Part shown: positions 40,387 to 51,733 of the stretch, one piece after another
How the letters are laid out: each line of letters starts with the position of its first letter
Position numbering within the stretch: position 1 is the first letter of the stretch
Origin: Isoetes taiwanensis
Taxonomy: Eukaryota; Streptophyta; Lycopodiopsida; Isoetales; Isoetaceae
Length of the DNA: 64,000 bases
Reading direction: 5' to 3'
Assembly: GCA_021234155.1 (NCBI GenBank)
Contig: JAJEKV010000189.1
Coordinates: 62,001 to 126,000, forward strand
Position numbers and translations under genes: made by a program
The notes under the pieces: model-generated
What the model was told of the DNA's origin: nothing
The model's input: only the letters and a program-made list of their open reading frames with translations
Databases searched by the model: none

Positions 40387-41010
40387 AGAACTGCTTGCCC
40401 TACGAAAATCAATTTAACCAGAAGGAACAGGTCGACAAAGAATGCTCTTCGACTTTCTGGTGCAATGAATATTGATCTTTGGGCGCGTGGGAAACTCTAT
40501 CCCATCGGCTCGATCACCAGAAGACCTCCTGAATTTCATTTTGCATCGGGGCTTATTCATTTTGCCTATAAGGGTAAAGAAGGTCTGCTTGGATATTGCA
40601 ATAATATTTCCAGTCATTCTGATGTGCACTTAAGAACAATGTATACTCAATTGTATGGAGTGCATTGCAATATGGTAGCACACTGTAATTACCTCCAACA
40701 ATGTAACTATTTCCTAACCAACAGGCCTAAGAATGCAGATGACCTGCAAGCTTCCACTCAAAGGTTTCTCAAGGAGGTGGAGTCTCTTAAACAAGGATTG
40801 AAGAGTTGCTCTGAGGACCATGACAAACTGGAGAGGAAATTAAAGAGATTGAAAATGACACCATTGGGCATGAAGGAGAGGAAAAAGGAGCTGAAGCCCC
40901 CACCATCTACTTGCTCCTCGTGGTGGGGACTATCATGGAATAAATTACTACTCCTATATTTTAGTGTAGCCAAAATAGGTTTAACTAAACTGCCTTCAAA
41001 TTGGGGCTAA
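40387..41010 (+). CDS. unidentified frame with coiled coil, N-terminal part of spacer gene?
   Basis: After an in-frame TGA near 40375 the frame is open for about 205 codons; the first ATG is at 40465 (181 codons). It has a Cys/His-rich middle (YGVHCNMVAHCNYLQQCNYF) and then a Lys/Glu-rich heptad-like stretch, FLKEVESLKQGLKSC to LKRLKM, likely a coiled coil. The last about 40 codons lose this character, so a splice donor may lie near 40860. I do not recognise it. The neighbouring coding-like region 41670-43169 in the same orientation could be further exons of the same gene. Confidence 0.4.
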   Translation, partial: RTACPTKINLTRRNRSTKNALRLSGAMNIDLWARGKLYPIGSITRRPPEFHFASGLIHFAYKGKEGLLGYCNNISSHSDVHLRTMYTQLYGVHCNMVAHCNYLQQCNYFLTNRPKNADDLQASTQRFLKEVESLKQGLKSCSEDHDKLERKLKRLKMTPLGMKERKKELKPPPSTCSSWWGLSWNKLLLLYFSVAKIGLTKLPSNWG

Positions 41011-41669
41011 AAGTTTCTAACACTTGGCTAAACTAAATGGTTATTCTCCATCACAGTTTCTTGCTTTTGACTAAACTTCCACAAAATGGAAAGGCAAATA
41101 TTAGCCATCACGCTATAGTAATTTAAAAAAAATCCAAGTATTTTGGCAAAAATATTGAATTTATTGTAAATACATAAATCAAGACACAAACATATATGAA
41201 CATGTTCAAAAACCTAAAAACAAAAGGGACTATATTGTTCCTTTTCCTCTAATGCTTCAACTTTGTACTTGGAACAAGAAAGAAAGTGGAAAAAAGAAAA
41301 AATATAAATCCTATTTGAAATTTCTTAAAGTTAGTACATACATTGGTGTTGAATTTCGTGCTAATCTATCCATTTTTTCAAGCCCACTCTATCTTAGGTT
41401 TAGCTAATCGATGTCCTGAGGGATATGGCTGGAGGTAAAGGTTTGGCTATTCTACCCAAAAACTCACTTGGGCAGCAAAAAAATTGGGTTAAAATTTTCT
41501 TTTTTTTGGGCATTTTTTCCATTTACTTTAGCCATTTTTCTTGGCAAAAATGCTACAAAATAGCCATTTGGCTAACCTTAGCCGTTATTTTATTCCATGG
41601 AGACTATAGAAGAAGAATCCACGCTATTAAAAATCTGGTGGATCCTACTATGGCTGAAAAGAAGAAGAG
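41011..41669. other. AT-rich gap between the two spacer frames
   Basis: About 660 bp of non-coding, intron-like DNA rich in A and T runs. The 86-codon frame at 41425-41685 is Phe/Lys-rich and looks accidental, except that its end joins the coding-like region. Confidence 0.5.
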
Positions 41670-43169
41670 AAAACTACTCTGTTAAACAAGTTAGTAACTA
41701 AAGATGATGTCATAGATATGTTGAAGCTTCCTGGAGCAAACCACTTAAGAAAAGCTATTGTTGAACAGGTGCTTGCTGAATTGGGAAAGAGTCAAACTCC
41801 TGATAGCATGGAAGAATTATGTGATAATGTGGGGTATCAGTCGACAAGCTTACATTGCTCTCTTTAGATGTTTGCAGGATGGTATAAAGCAACAAGGTAT
41901 TACTAAGACCATACTGCCAAGACTCAGTTATGTCAGGGCAAGCAGAACAAAGAGAAATGCAGAAGTACACGAGCATTTGGGAGAGATGTACCAGATCACC
42001 ACATCTGTCTACTTGGGATCACTATTCACTGGGAAAAGTAAGAAGAAGGGTGGCTCAAGAAATGATCTCTTTGTTCTTAATGAAAAAAATAATTGTTGGA
42101 TGGATCTATCTAAAATGCTTCTTCCGTTAGTTCGTTTCTATGATATGAAAGTGGAAGAGTGTGCAGGGAAACTCCAAATTGCTATAAAGTTGGATGAGAT
42201 GGAACTGATCAAAGGGGAAAAGTATGAGAGGGTCTCTTTGACATTAATGAACAGGGCATTGTCAAACTCTGATAATGAGAAAGGCAAGTTCTCTGTTCAG
42301 TCAGAGGATCATATTTGGTGGATGGGGATCTTTCAAGTGCCTGAAGAAAATCATGGTGTTCTTCAGTGGGTCTTTTAGCAGACACGTATTCCTACTATCG
42401 TTGCTACACATGGAGTTGGAGAGAAGCTTCATGTTCCTGGCTATGGAGATTATGAGGTTGAATGGCATTTGGCTGCCAATCTAAAGACCATTAAGTGCAT
42501 GTATAACATGAAACATAGTTCTGGTAAGACCACCCACGCATGCCTTTACTGTTTGTATGCTAGGATAGATAATAAGGGGAAGGGAATGAGTAGTCTCGAA
42601 TGTGACCAGGATATTGAACCAAGGCGTGAAAAGGAAGACGATACTTTGATCCCTGTCCTTGCAATTCCTGTGAAGAGAGTACACGTATGCACTCTCCATG
42701 CCTTCTTAAGAATAGTGGATAAGATGGTGTACATGAGCATTCTCTTTGCTTGGAATAAGTGTCCACAATCAGCTAGAGAAAAGTGTATGAAAGATGTTGA
42801 GAATGTACTTTTTGATCTTGGTCTTCATGGTGGTGACTATAAAATCTTGCAAGATTCTAAGAAGGGAGGGAATGTGCCAAGCCATCTATGGGTGGGGTGA
42901 AAGTCAAAAGATTTCTGCCTTGTACAGAATTATGTAAGAATGGATCCTTGCCAGCTGGTAAGTGGAAGGGGTACAAGGACTTGCTGGTAGTAGAAAATGA
43001 CCGCACTTCACGTGGGAGGGCAAAACTGAAGAAGATTAAAGCATGGCAGAACCTGAACAGTCTGGTAGCTTTAATGGCAGAGAAGAAAATGGTGGGTGGA
43101 AAGTTAGATGAATTCAGAACAGCAGTAACTGAATTCACAAAGTCGTTTATACAGGCATGGGGAGAATGA
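41670..43169 (+). pseudogene. unidentified protein, about 500 residues, three lesions
   Basis: Coding character continues for 1.5 kb over three frames. Segment 1 (41670-41875) reads LLNKLVTKDDVIDMLKLPGA; segment 2 starts by about 41850 and runs to TAG at 42376-42378, then goes on in the same frame to 42900; segment 3 is 42888-43169. Landmarks in order: IAIKLDEMEL (about 42178), HGVGEKLHVPGYGDYEVEWH (about 42412), HACLYCLY with a Cys-x2-Cys pair (42535-42558) and LHAFLRIVDKM (about 42694). The layout acid, Cys-x2-Cys, LHxxLRxxD resembles an uncharacterised family I recall from cnidarian and other genomes, and loosely the core of RAG1/Transib-type transposases. That is recollection, not a search. 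The TAG could be a decayed CAG. Single copy in this window. Confidence 0.5.
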
Positions 43170-43185
43170 TATGTTACACATTACA

Positions 43186-43384
43186 TTCATATACATAGAA
43201 ATGCAATAGCCATTATGATGCTTTTCATCTTGCACAATATGCACTATAGAAGATTCTTAAATTGTATTGGAAATGCTACCGTCTATTGCATTATTTAATG
43301 GGTTCTTACCAATGTCTGAGGTATATGTATTGTATATATTGTAGAAGGCAAATATGAACTATAGAGGATTCTTAAATTGTATTG
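43186..43384 (-). repeat. fragment of module S next to the right arm
   Basis: About 200 bp matching 50853-51050, in the same orientation. It ends exactly where the right palindrome arm starts (GGCCCAGCTTTTGC), so it probably marks the rearrangement junction. Confidence 0.85.
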
Positions 43385-43559
43385 GCCCAGCTTTTGCAAC
43401 TCAAAATGGTCAAAGCTTGAATCTAGAAAAAACAACCGATTAAGGCAAAAACAATCGTAGGTTTTTCATACTAATGTGAGCTCCCACAACCAAGCAAAGT
43501 ATTGATTCTGGCAGCAAAGTCTGCCAGATTGGGCCCAGGACCCGCGGATTAACCAGATA

Positions 43560-45570
43560 ATGGATCCAAACAATCTCGTGATAGAATACACAGTGGACGC
43601 AGTGCAAGATGAATCTACAAAGCTCGTGGGGCCAAAGAAGCAAAAAAGAAAGAAGCTCAGGAGAATACGGATGACTGAAAATGATAGAAGGGGCGATATA
43701 AATAGGTACAAACACAACCAATACTTGTGGGTGCGGGTGCATAATTGTAGCGACAACCCTCTCTTCCTAGATGCCTTCTACTTCCCACATGTAGAAAGAA
43801 ACTTCTATCACGCCCGTTTAGATGTGGATATGATGGATCCTTATGTCGATCTATATGATGACATACAATAACATAAAGGTTGAGCAGTGTCATACTCCTT
43901 GGAGATTTCAATGCAGGAACAAGAGTGGAGCAGCCCATAAGACTTGACCCCTTGGTCGATGATGTGTTGTAACAAGCTGCGTCCGCGGAGGCTTTGGCCA
44001 CAAATATCGATGACAACCAGGTCATGCACTTTGGCGTGCGATTGCTTCTACTGCGGGTATCCTTGACTTGGTGATTTGCAATGCCCCGCACAATGGCCTT
44101 ACCCCCATATGTGCACTTGTAGATAGGAGAACCAGTGGTGGAGGTTCTAGTCCGATGGACTTCATGTTAGTGGTTGAACATGATATGCATGTCATCAATC
44201 ACTTCCGAAAGTGGGCAAATATAGTATAGGGATGAGGAGGCCGACTCGGATCACCTTCCACTCCCACCGGTCGGGTGGGCAAGCTACTAGACCGACCTCT
44301 ACCGGGACGATTTGGTAGGGAATTTTGCGGGGACGCCCATGCTAGAGCAAACAAGCCGGGTCACTGATTGGCTACTCTAAGACCGCAATGTAAAGTTGTT
44401 TTGGGAAACCCTACAACAAAAAGATGTTTTGGGATCAAGTGGGCAAGGCAGCCTATAGCACCAGTCCTAACTACTCTGTTCAATAGGTGCTATAGGAAGG
44501 TTTCTCTCGACAATGGATCACACGCAGGGTTGTTCCCATTTACAAGGCAGGAGATACACACTACCCAGCCAATTACCGGACAAGCATAGTCGTCAGTATT
44601 TGCAGAAGTGCTAGCCGGCATTCTAGAGTATATGTTGACCAGATGGGCAGAGGCAGCAGATGTGCAAGCCCTCACGCAAACAAGGTTTAGACCCTGACAC
44701 TCAACTATTGATCATATCTTCACGTTGAGGATTTTGGTTGAAGACAGCAGGAACTGTCGGCAAGACCTATATTGTTGTTTCTTTGACTTCGTAAAGGCTT
44801 TTGACATTGTGCCTTGGGAAAAGCTGAGGCAAGATTGCGACAACTAGGGATCCCTGTAGGTATGCAGAATGCGGTGTACAGGATGTATGAGCGTTGTTCA
44901 GGTCGAATACAGCTGATGAGATAACCATTAACCAACATTATTGAGGTTCACCAGGGATGCCCTCTCTCTCCAACACTATTTGAGCTCTACATTGATCAGT
45001 TGGAAAGCTGACTCACTGATAATGGGGGTGGCGGGATCCAACTTTTGCATCAGGTCATTAGGCGGCTCATATATGCGGATGATGTCGACCTCCTAGCTCA
45101 AACTCCAAAGGATATGCAGTCGCACCTAGATGTCTTGGAGGTATTCTGCCAGGCCACAAATATGCACATCAATCTGGCCAAGACTAAGGTGGCTGAATGT
45201 CACACTTTTCAGAGCTGCCCATCGTATAATCAGATCCGAATATGCTACACTTTGTTGGTCAGGCCCGACGAGCCACTACACATAATACTGAGCAAGGCTT
45301 CATTGCGATCACTAAGATCATACACTCAGGAGGTAATGGATATCGGTATGCCCCTAGAACAACCAATAACATGTATATATACTTCATCATGTATATTTGT
45401 ATAACTTGCCGTGAGTCTTATTGTTGCTACTTTTTCCCTCAAAAACCCTTGGGGACGAGGTTTTTAGCCCCGTAGTAATAATAAGCCCTGTTGGCTTTTT
45501 ATATTAGGTCCCATAGGCCAATTGGTCTCCACCGGACGATAAAAGACATTCAATTCAATTCAATTCAGTT
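43560..45570 (+). pseudogene. second non-LTR retrotransposon family, right-arm copy
   Basis: Mirror copy of 36016-38090. In order: an N-terminal part open for 103 codons (43560-43871, Lys/Arg-rich then RNFYHARLDVDMMDPYVDLY); endonuclease landmark VILLGDFNAGTR (about 43889); VPIYKAGDTHYPANYRTS-like text (frameshifted, about 44530); motif A with FDF-x-KAFD (about 44786); motif B QGCPLSPTLFELYIDQLES (about 44951); motif C LIYADDVDLLA (about 45066); and INLAKTKVAEC (about 45168). The tail is (ATTCA)n at 45547-45568. At least six lesions. Differences from the left copy are substitutions and small indels, so neither arm is simply a perfect assembly mirror. Confidence 0.87.
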
Positions 45571-45574
45571 TAAT

Positions 45575-46899
45575 TTTGCAAATGCTAATGTTCATTCACT
45601 GATGTATTTGGACTTACCCCACTGTTGTATTTGGATTTGGGGCAAGACACACAATAAGAAGGATTTGCATGCATACGATCTTACATGAAGCCGTTGAATT
45701 GAAAATGAAGAGTAAACGTGTTCTTAGCCAAGAGAACTAGCAGGTTGTCTTAATATCCATGCCATTCAAACCTGGCTCAATGTATAACCATAATAACCAA
45801 TATTCTAAAGCTCATGATCGCCATCATATGGAAGCAAATATAGCTCAAGTACGAAAGGCTAACTCGACATAATATTATGTCCAAGAAAGAGCTTTTGCTA
45901 TGGTTCAGAATAAAGATATAACTCCAAATGAGAAACTTCAGGCTAAAAACAAAGGGCAAAAGTATATTTCTAGATAGCTAGAAAGCATTTAGCAGACAAA
46001 ATCGAGCTGCTGCATGGAAAATGAATAATGAAATCAGGCATGCTTTTGTTAGCATTCACAAAATAGTTATTAAAAATCATTTCAAAGCATCATATATATA
46101 CTCTCTAAGCCACAGCAAGAGTTCTTGGAGCAACCGAAAAAGAAAAAATGTTCTTTCACTATGCAAAAGAAAATGAGAAATGAAATATAAATCCATAATG
46201 CATCGAGAGAAAGTGAGGCCCCGGTAGCTCTTCCCACTTGCTCTGCTTATACTCCATTTTACAACTGACTTTGATGTTTCCATGGGGAATAGCATATTTG
46301 GATACTTATAACAACTGTGGTGACAAAACTCGATGTATAAAGCAATAAGTCTATTTGTAGTTGGCTCGCATCAATACATCTGAAAACAAATTCATGGTAA
46401 ACCTCTCAGATAGACTTAGATGCAAGCAAATTGTAATCTCAACGATACAATGATTCATAAACAGATCCATTTCCCCAACTTAAGACTGACAAAGGATGGA
46501 TTGTAGAAGCCTAGAGGATCACGTTGTGGAGTGTAGAAATCGTGCTATTGAATTTCCTAATTTTCAATAACTTTGATAACCGTTGGATCATAAAATAAAG
46601 GATCAAAGGGCTAAGCTTATGCCACGTAGATTTTTGAATGATGCGTCAGTCATGTGAATAGTCTAGAATTGCAGCAATTGTTATAGAGAGGTTAGGCAAG
46701 CCTGCTAATAATAATAACTATTAATTTTTGGACTGAGATAGAAACACTCTTCTTCTTCTTCTTCTTCTTCTTCTTCAAGTGTTGTTTTACAACTTCATGG
46801 TAATAAAAGATAACAAAAAATACAAAAAATGACGAATGAATTCTTCTATTTCACCATTATGGTGAGCTATGAGGACCAACAATTTGATCCTCGTAAACA
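45575..46899. other. protease 3' flank, right arm
   Basis: Mirror of 34681-36015. No gene. Contains the (CTT)n microsatellite at 46749-46777. Confidence 0.6.
46749..46777. repeat. (CTT)n microsatellite
   Basis: Nine CTT units here against about six mirrored GAA units at 34820-34840: a length polymorphism between palindrome arms. Confidence 0.9.
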
Positions 46900-48189
46900 C
46901 TATAAGGAACTGCAGTCTGCCTTCGTAAAAGAAATCATCATCTTTTTAACATCATAGGAAATAATATGATCTTGTTGAATTATGCTTCCTATGATTCCAG
47001 CATCATCATCTATAGGCTTCATCAACAGACACATTAGGGAATCTTCAAACATCACATAGTTCTCTTGTGGAAGATGCCATGAGGTCCCTTGAAACTGAAG
47101 AGTCATGGATGGGACCTTTACATTAGGGATGTTTGAAACATCAAAGCAAACACCGTAATGATCATCCAAATTATCAATTTCATCATCCGGATCTAAGCCC
47201 GGTAAAGCATCAACAAATGCAGCTTTTATAGCATCAAACACGGGACGACTAAAATAGGTCATTACAGTTCCTGAATCAAAGAAGGTGCCCGCAGGGTTGA
47301 TGTCTATAGAAGTATCACACCTTGAAATCACAGTATTGCCAACAATTATGCTTTGAAGTTGGGCATAATACTGGCCATTTGGAGAGTTGGCAAGGATGGG
47401 AGTGGAATGATGACTGGAAGAGGATACGGTGCTTCCAAGGAACAAAGTGCCATGTGCATCCTTAGAATAATGTGGTAGACAGTAGGAGAATTTTCCATCA
47501 AGAGAGGGTAATTGGGAGATGAGAGAAGGAGGACTGCGACCTAGACCAACGACACCAGTAACATGGGTAAGAAGTCCTGAGAGACTATTCGAGCAACCCA
47601 TTGTTATCTTGAAAGTATGATTTAGACCTAAGTGGGACATGAAGGTTATGTCTTCTTTGATATATACTCCAGTACTAGTACTTGAATCACCATACAGGAT
47701 GTTATAAATGCAAGACTCACTGTTTGAATTATGATATTCTCCAACATGTCCAAGACAAGAGGGTTGTACTAAAGATGCACATACATGGGAATGGCACGAG
47801 ATGGGGGAAAAAGAAGTGGATTGAGAAGGATGGAACATAGGACCAGTGCATGATTTGCAAGTACTGCAGCGTAGCCAGGTTACAATACTACCAGTATCCA
47901 TAATTGCCAGGTAACTTTTAGGTGGAGTACCTACTAGTAGCTCCATCACGTAACTTGCATGATCAAGTGTTCCGGGAATAATTCTGCTGTACATATTGTT
48001 TGCACTCTTTCTTGTAGCCATGAGAGTTTTCCATCGATAATTGTCTCTTATGGCTCCGCGAGCTAGCTTCTCGTGTACGGATAGACCTGCATCTACATGA
48101 TGCAATTTTGCTGTATATTGTTGTGCTCTTGTCACTTGCCCAACCATCATCAAGAGTAGCAATAAGATGGAAAAGAGAGGGATAGCCAT
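46900..48189 (-). CDS. A1 aspartic protease, nepenthesin type, intact
   Basis: A 429-residue pepsin-family endopeptidase, uninterrupted and intronless. Residues 1-22 form a hydrophobic signal peptide ending QVTRA, so the protein should enter the secretory path (apoplast or vacuole). A propeptide-like stretch follows to about residue 75. Catalytic motifs are IMDTGS with Asp98 and FFDSGT with Asp305. The Cys cluster just after the first Asp (C108, C111, C114) and further Cys pairs to about 160 fit the nepenthesin-specific insertion, and Tyr166 in YGDSS is the expected flap tyrosine. The end, GIIGSIIQQDHIISYD to FTKADC, matches the family's usual C-terminal block. Length is typical. The start is the ATG before the signal peptide. 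The 5' flank is shared with the broken copies at 33440 and 63913, so any promoter has been duplicated with it. Confidence 0.96.
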   Translation of the reverse strand: MAIPLFSILLLLLMMVGQVTRAQQYTAKLHHVDAGLSVHEKLARGAIRDNYRWKTLMATRKSANNMYSRIIPGTLDHASYVMELLVGTPPKSYLAIMDTGSIVTWLRCSTCKSCTGPMFHPSQSTSFSPISCHSHVCASLVQPSCLGHVGEYHNSNSESCIYNILYGDSSTSTGVYIKEDITFMSHLGLNHTFKITMGCSNSLSGLLTHVTGVVGLGRSPPSLISQLPSLDGKFSYCLPHYSKDAHGTLFLGSTVSSSSHHSTPILANSPNGQYYAQLQSIIVGNTVISRCDTSIDINPAGTFFDSGTVMTYFSRPVFDAIKAAFVDALPGLDPDDEIDNLDDHYGVCFDVSNIPNVKVPSMTLQFQGTSWHLPQENYVMFEDSLMCLLMKPIDDDAGIIGSIIQQDHIISYDVKKMMISFTKADCSSL

Positions 48190-48528
48190 GACACCAATGC
48201 CATGAATGCACCAACTAGTTATATTTCTATGCCGCCCACCTTTGTTACCTTTGCCATCCCTTTACCTTTAAAGCTACAAAAATGCATTTTAGACAAAATT
48301 ACAAAAATGCTCGTTCGTATGGACTCATGGTTGCGTTCTGTACATCAGCCATCTCCGGCATCCAAAATATTGGAGCTTCGGCTATGGCGCCTTCTTGCTT
48401 CAAGAAAGACTCAAGCTCTTGCAGTGATTTCTCGCCTAGCAGCGGTAATCTACTTGGCAAAAGCTTGACAGCTCATGGTTGCGCAGTTCTCTGTAGTGAT
48501 CTGCTACTGCTGGAGGTTCGTTGGAGCT

Positions 48529-48834
48529 TCACCAGCGATTTTCTGCCATAAGATGCCCCTTTTCGTATTTAGCAGAGGTTTCGCCACAGCAGATTATAGG
48601 CTCGAATTCTGAGACTAACCTCTTCATACTCTGCTTCCAGAGTGGAGCTATATCCAAGCATTCCGGTAAGCTCCTTTGGTGATTGTAGTGCTTCATTTCC
48701 GCAAACGATGTTTGAATATGCTGAGCTTTCGCTTGATATCTCTTCTCTCTGATCTTTAGACCACAGTATGAAAGCAACGATGGCTTCTTGGCTTTTTCTG
48801 CTTGGCTGTGTGATGAAGCAGAGCCAAGCCCCAT
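48529..48834 (-). CDS. short conserved frame upstream of the protease, 101 aa
   Basis: Open frame starting MGLGSASSHSQAEKAKKPSL and ending HLMAENRW, basic and without membrane segments or known motif. It lies 340 bp upstream of the protease, same strand. The left-arm copy (32782-33012) keeps the first about 75 codons and then shifts; the copy near 63260-63560 is heavily broken. A T-rich run precedes its start. It may be a decayed exon carried by the repeat rather than a gene. Confidence 0.25.
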   Translation of the reverse strand: MGLGSASSHSQAEKAKKPSLLSYCGLKIREKRYQAKAQHIQTSFAEMKHYNHQRSLPECLDIAPLWKQSMKRLVSEFEPIICCGETSAKYEKGHLMAENRW

Positions 48835-49859
48835 AGTTTAATCCCCCTTTTTTTTTTTATCTAACTTATTCCTAGGCTTTGTTTTCCTGAGGTTTAGGCA
48901 ACCAATCAGTGATGCGGCCAATTGAGCGAGATAGCACCCAAGAATTTGAAGGCATTCATGCTCTTGTCAAAGAATTGACTCTCAAGTCCCATTTGGTAAA
49001 CATCAACCAAGTTCTATTGCTCCTTTTTTAATATTGCATGTTCTACTTTTCATTAGATCTTAGAATTCTAACTTCATTTGTGATCTTGATGCGAGATCTG
49101 GTTTCATCTCATATATGCCTCAAGATGGGCTCTTATTCAGGCTCAAGCATTGATGTAGTCGTGGGATCTTGGAATCAGAACAAAATGTATGCACATGAGA
49201 ACCATGCTGCCAAGTCTGCGTTTTTCATCTGAGACGATTGCTGATCTGGTGATGAGAATGAAGTATTAAGTAATGTGTTTTTCATGTTATGTCACCAAGG
49301 TTTACTTTAGCATTTTCTTGCGCATCTACTCTTGGCACTGGTCCATCATGCAAGGAAATTTTTTTATTGTAATTGCATGCTTGCCACTAAAATGTTTCAT
49401 GTGGACCTAAGCATTTATTTTTAGTTTTTATCATTACCAATACAGTATTATGATTCTGTATGATCTTTTCATGTTAGGTAAAACTGAGATCTGACAAACT
49501 TTAGATCAAGAAAACTTCAAACATGGTCGTAAGCGATATGTTAGCATGTAAGCCAAGTGAGACGTTTGTCTATCCATCTGTATCTAACATTAAGTATATG
49601 GCTCAACCTTTGTGTCTATTTTGCAGATCAATACTATTGTAGAGCAACAAAGCCATAAATCCGATCCCATTCATAGGTTCTGGTTCTTGTGGTGCCGAAG
49701 CTATGGAGCCTTCTCTCGGTTGGATTCAATCTAGCTTCTGAAAACAAATCAGTGCCCAACACAACTTCCTGCACTAGCCCAATGCAGGATATGATCTTAC
49801 AGGACATGCCCTTCCTTTTCAGAATGCGAGAGTTGCCAGATCTCCCTGAGATTTGAGAT
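48835..49859 (-). repeat. protease 5' flank, right arm
   Basis: Mirror of about 31741-32780. The minus-strand frame at 49634-49957 overlaps module Z and is not supported as a gene, because it is open in only one of three copies. Confidence 0.7.
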
Positions 49860-50225
49860 TTTTTGTGCAGCTGGTTTGATTCTTTGCCAGTAGGCCCAGC
49901 AAATATAAGGCAAAATATTAAGGTCATGAAGGAGATATGTTTGTGCATAATGTGCAATGGAAGGCGCCAAGAGAGGTGTGAGGTAAGTGTCTCTTGCTCA
50001 TTACTTTTGGCATTATGCCAAGGAGAATTGGCTTGCCTAGAAATACACCGCTGAGGAAATACATTAGAAAGTGTATTTAGAAGTTTGGCTGGATGTTATC
50101 ACTAACAATGTTGTTGCTTTCACGGAAGCATGATATATCAAGAACTCCTTTTCCAAATTGTAAGAAATCAAGGTAAAAAAGATATACTGAAGACAAGCAC
50201 CAAAAATGCAGGGCTGAACTAACTC
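49860..50225 (+). pseudogene. module Z: decayed LINE ORF2 end, right arm
   Basis: Mirror of 31401-31740, here with its sense strand forward: a CIMCNG pair, ERCEVSVSC, then ELACLEIHR. Frame broken at about 50053. Confidence 0.4.
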
Positions 50226-50229
50226 AGGT

Positions 50230-51425
50230 TATTTCTTAACCATAATTTGGCCCTAATGTCTTAGTCATCGCTTAGTAGCATAAGGAACTCAAGATTGTGA
50301 GCTAAGCTGCTGTACTTTGTAGAGGTCCATCTGCTGCAAATGGGCAAGTGGATATTCACATTAAGTGACAATGCCAAACTCCACTATAAAGAATGACAAA
50401 TTTTGAAAGACATTATGGTGGCTTCTAGTGTACAATTGCAGAATTCACAAAATAGTCTTCTGGCCCATGCACTAGGGATATCTAGCTTAACTTAGATTGT
50501 GGCTTTGCACTTATTTGATTTGTAATTGGAGTAAAATCCTAACAACATAACAAACTCGAGTCCACATCTTTAATGTCACATCTAAAACATTATAGCACAG
50601 ATCCAAAGAGTGTTCTCAAGTTCTTAGAGAGTATTAGAAAATCTAAGAAAACTAGCTAGCATAAAATATATGTTACTCTCAAACTTAAACCTTTAACGTC
50701 GTTTAACCTCTCAAATTTCTTCTTTGACGTCTAATTCTGAAAAACTTCTATAGGTGGGTATTTCGATTTCTAATTGATGGTGTAGTCTTTATTAAGGCTG
50801 ATGTTGTTTTGTCTTTTATGTGCAGCCCCTCTGTGTTCTATTGAGTAGAAATGCAATAGCCATTATGATGCTTTTCATCTTGCACAATATGCACTATAGA
50901 AGATTCTTAAATTGTATTGGAAATGCTACCGTCTATTGCATTATTTAATGGGTTCTTACCAATGTCTGATGTATATGTATTGTATATATTGTAGAAGGCA
51001 AATATGAACTATAGAGGATTCTTAAATTGTATTGGCAATGCTACCTTCTACTGCATTATTTAATGGGTTCTTATCAATGGTTGGTGTATATATGTAGTGG
51101 AGAATGCAAGCTTCTACATTTTCAACTGAATCCTATGTTTTGCAACATTCACCATCTGCCTATATTTTTCGAACTATTTTCTCTGTGCATGCGAGTGAAC
51201 TAGAGCAAGCTCTAATGCTATCTTCTCTTTTGTTGTTAGTTGGGGTTTAATTTTTGTTGCTAATCTAGTCTTTGAACATATGATCCTGCAAGCATCTTTC
51301 ATGATTGTCCACATTACGTGCTTAAAGATATTAATAATGGATTACTATCTACAACATTTTCATGGGTTATGTAGATGCTACGTTTTAGAGATGCCACCAA
51401 TGTCCTAGTATTAATTTAAATGCCT
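50230..51425 (-). repeat. repeat-unit module S, right arm
   Basis: Reverse complement of 30196-31400, with the internal ~126-bp tandem repeat at about 50900-51085. Confidence 0.88.
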
Positions 51426-51430
51426 TACAA

Positions 51431-51733
51431 TTGTTCATTGGATTCAAATTAATGCCTCGATCAATTGGTTTTGTTGGATTCAATTTCTTGGCTGGTCTTA
51501 ACCCTATTGAATTTTATCATCACCTTTGTGACTTTTGGGGAAAAATGTTGAAGCAGAGGATAGGAATGACGGAGCCTGGAAATCTATTTAAAGATCTCAT
51601 GTTATTTTTAAGGGATGCCTTTGTGGGGTATGACAAGACCATACAAGAAATTTATCGCGGCGGCCCGCCGCGAACATTTCTCTTTACCAACTTGGTATCA
51701 GTTCTAAACCCACTACTATGGAGGGCATTTTAA
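51431..51733 (+). CDS. module M reading frame, right-arm copy
   Basis: 100 codons: FIGFKLMPRSIGFVGF to VGYDKT, then through the GC hairpin and into module E, exactly as the copy at 17464-17766. A single local difference (HHLCDFWGKML against HHTVTFREKML) changes the frame briefly and restores it. Protein unknown. Confidence 0.3.
   Translation: MFIGFKLMPRSIGFVGFNFLAGLNPIEFYHHLCDFWGKMLKQRIGMTEPGNLFKDLMLFLRDAFVGYDKTIQEIYRGGPPRTFLFTNLVSVLNPLLWRAF
51655..51673. other. GC-rich perfect hairpin, right-arm copy
   Basis: TCGCGGCGG, one base, CCGCCGCGA. The single loop base is C here because the arm is inverted. Confidence 0.8.
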
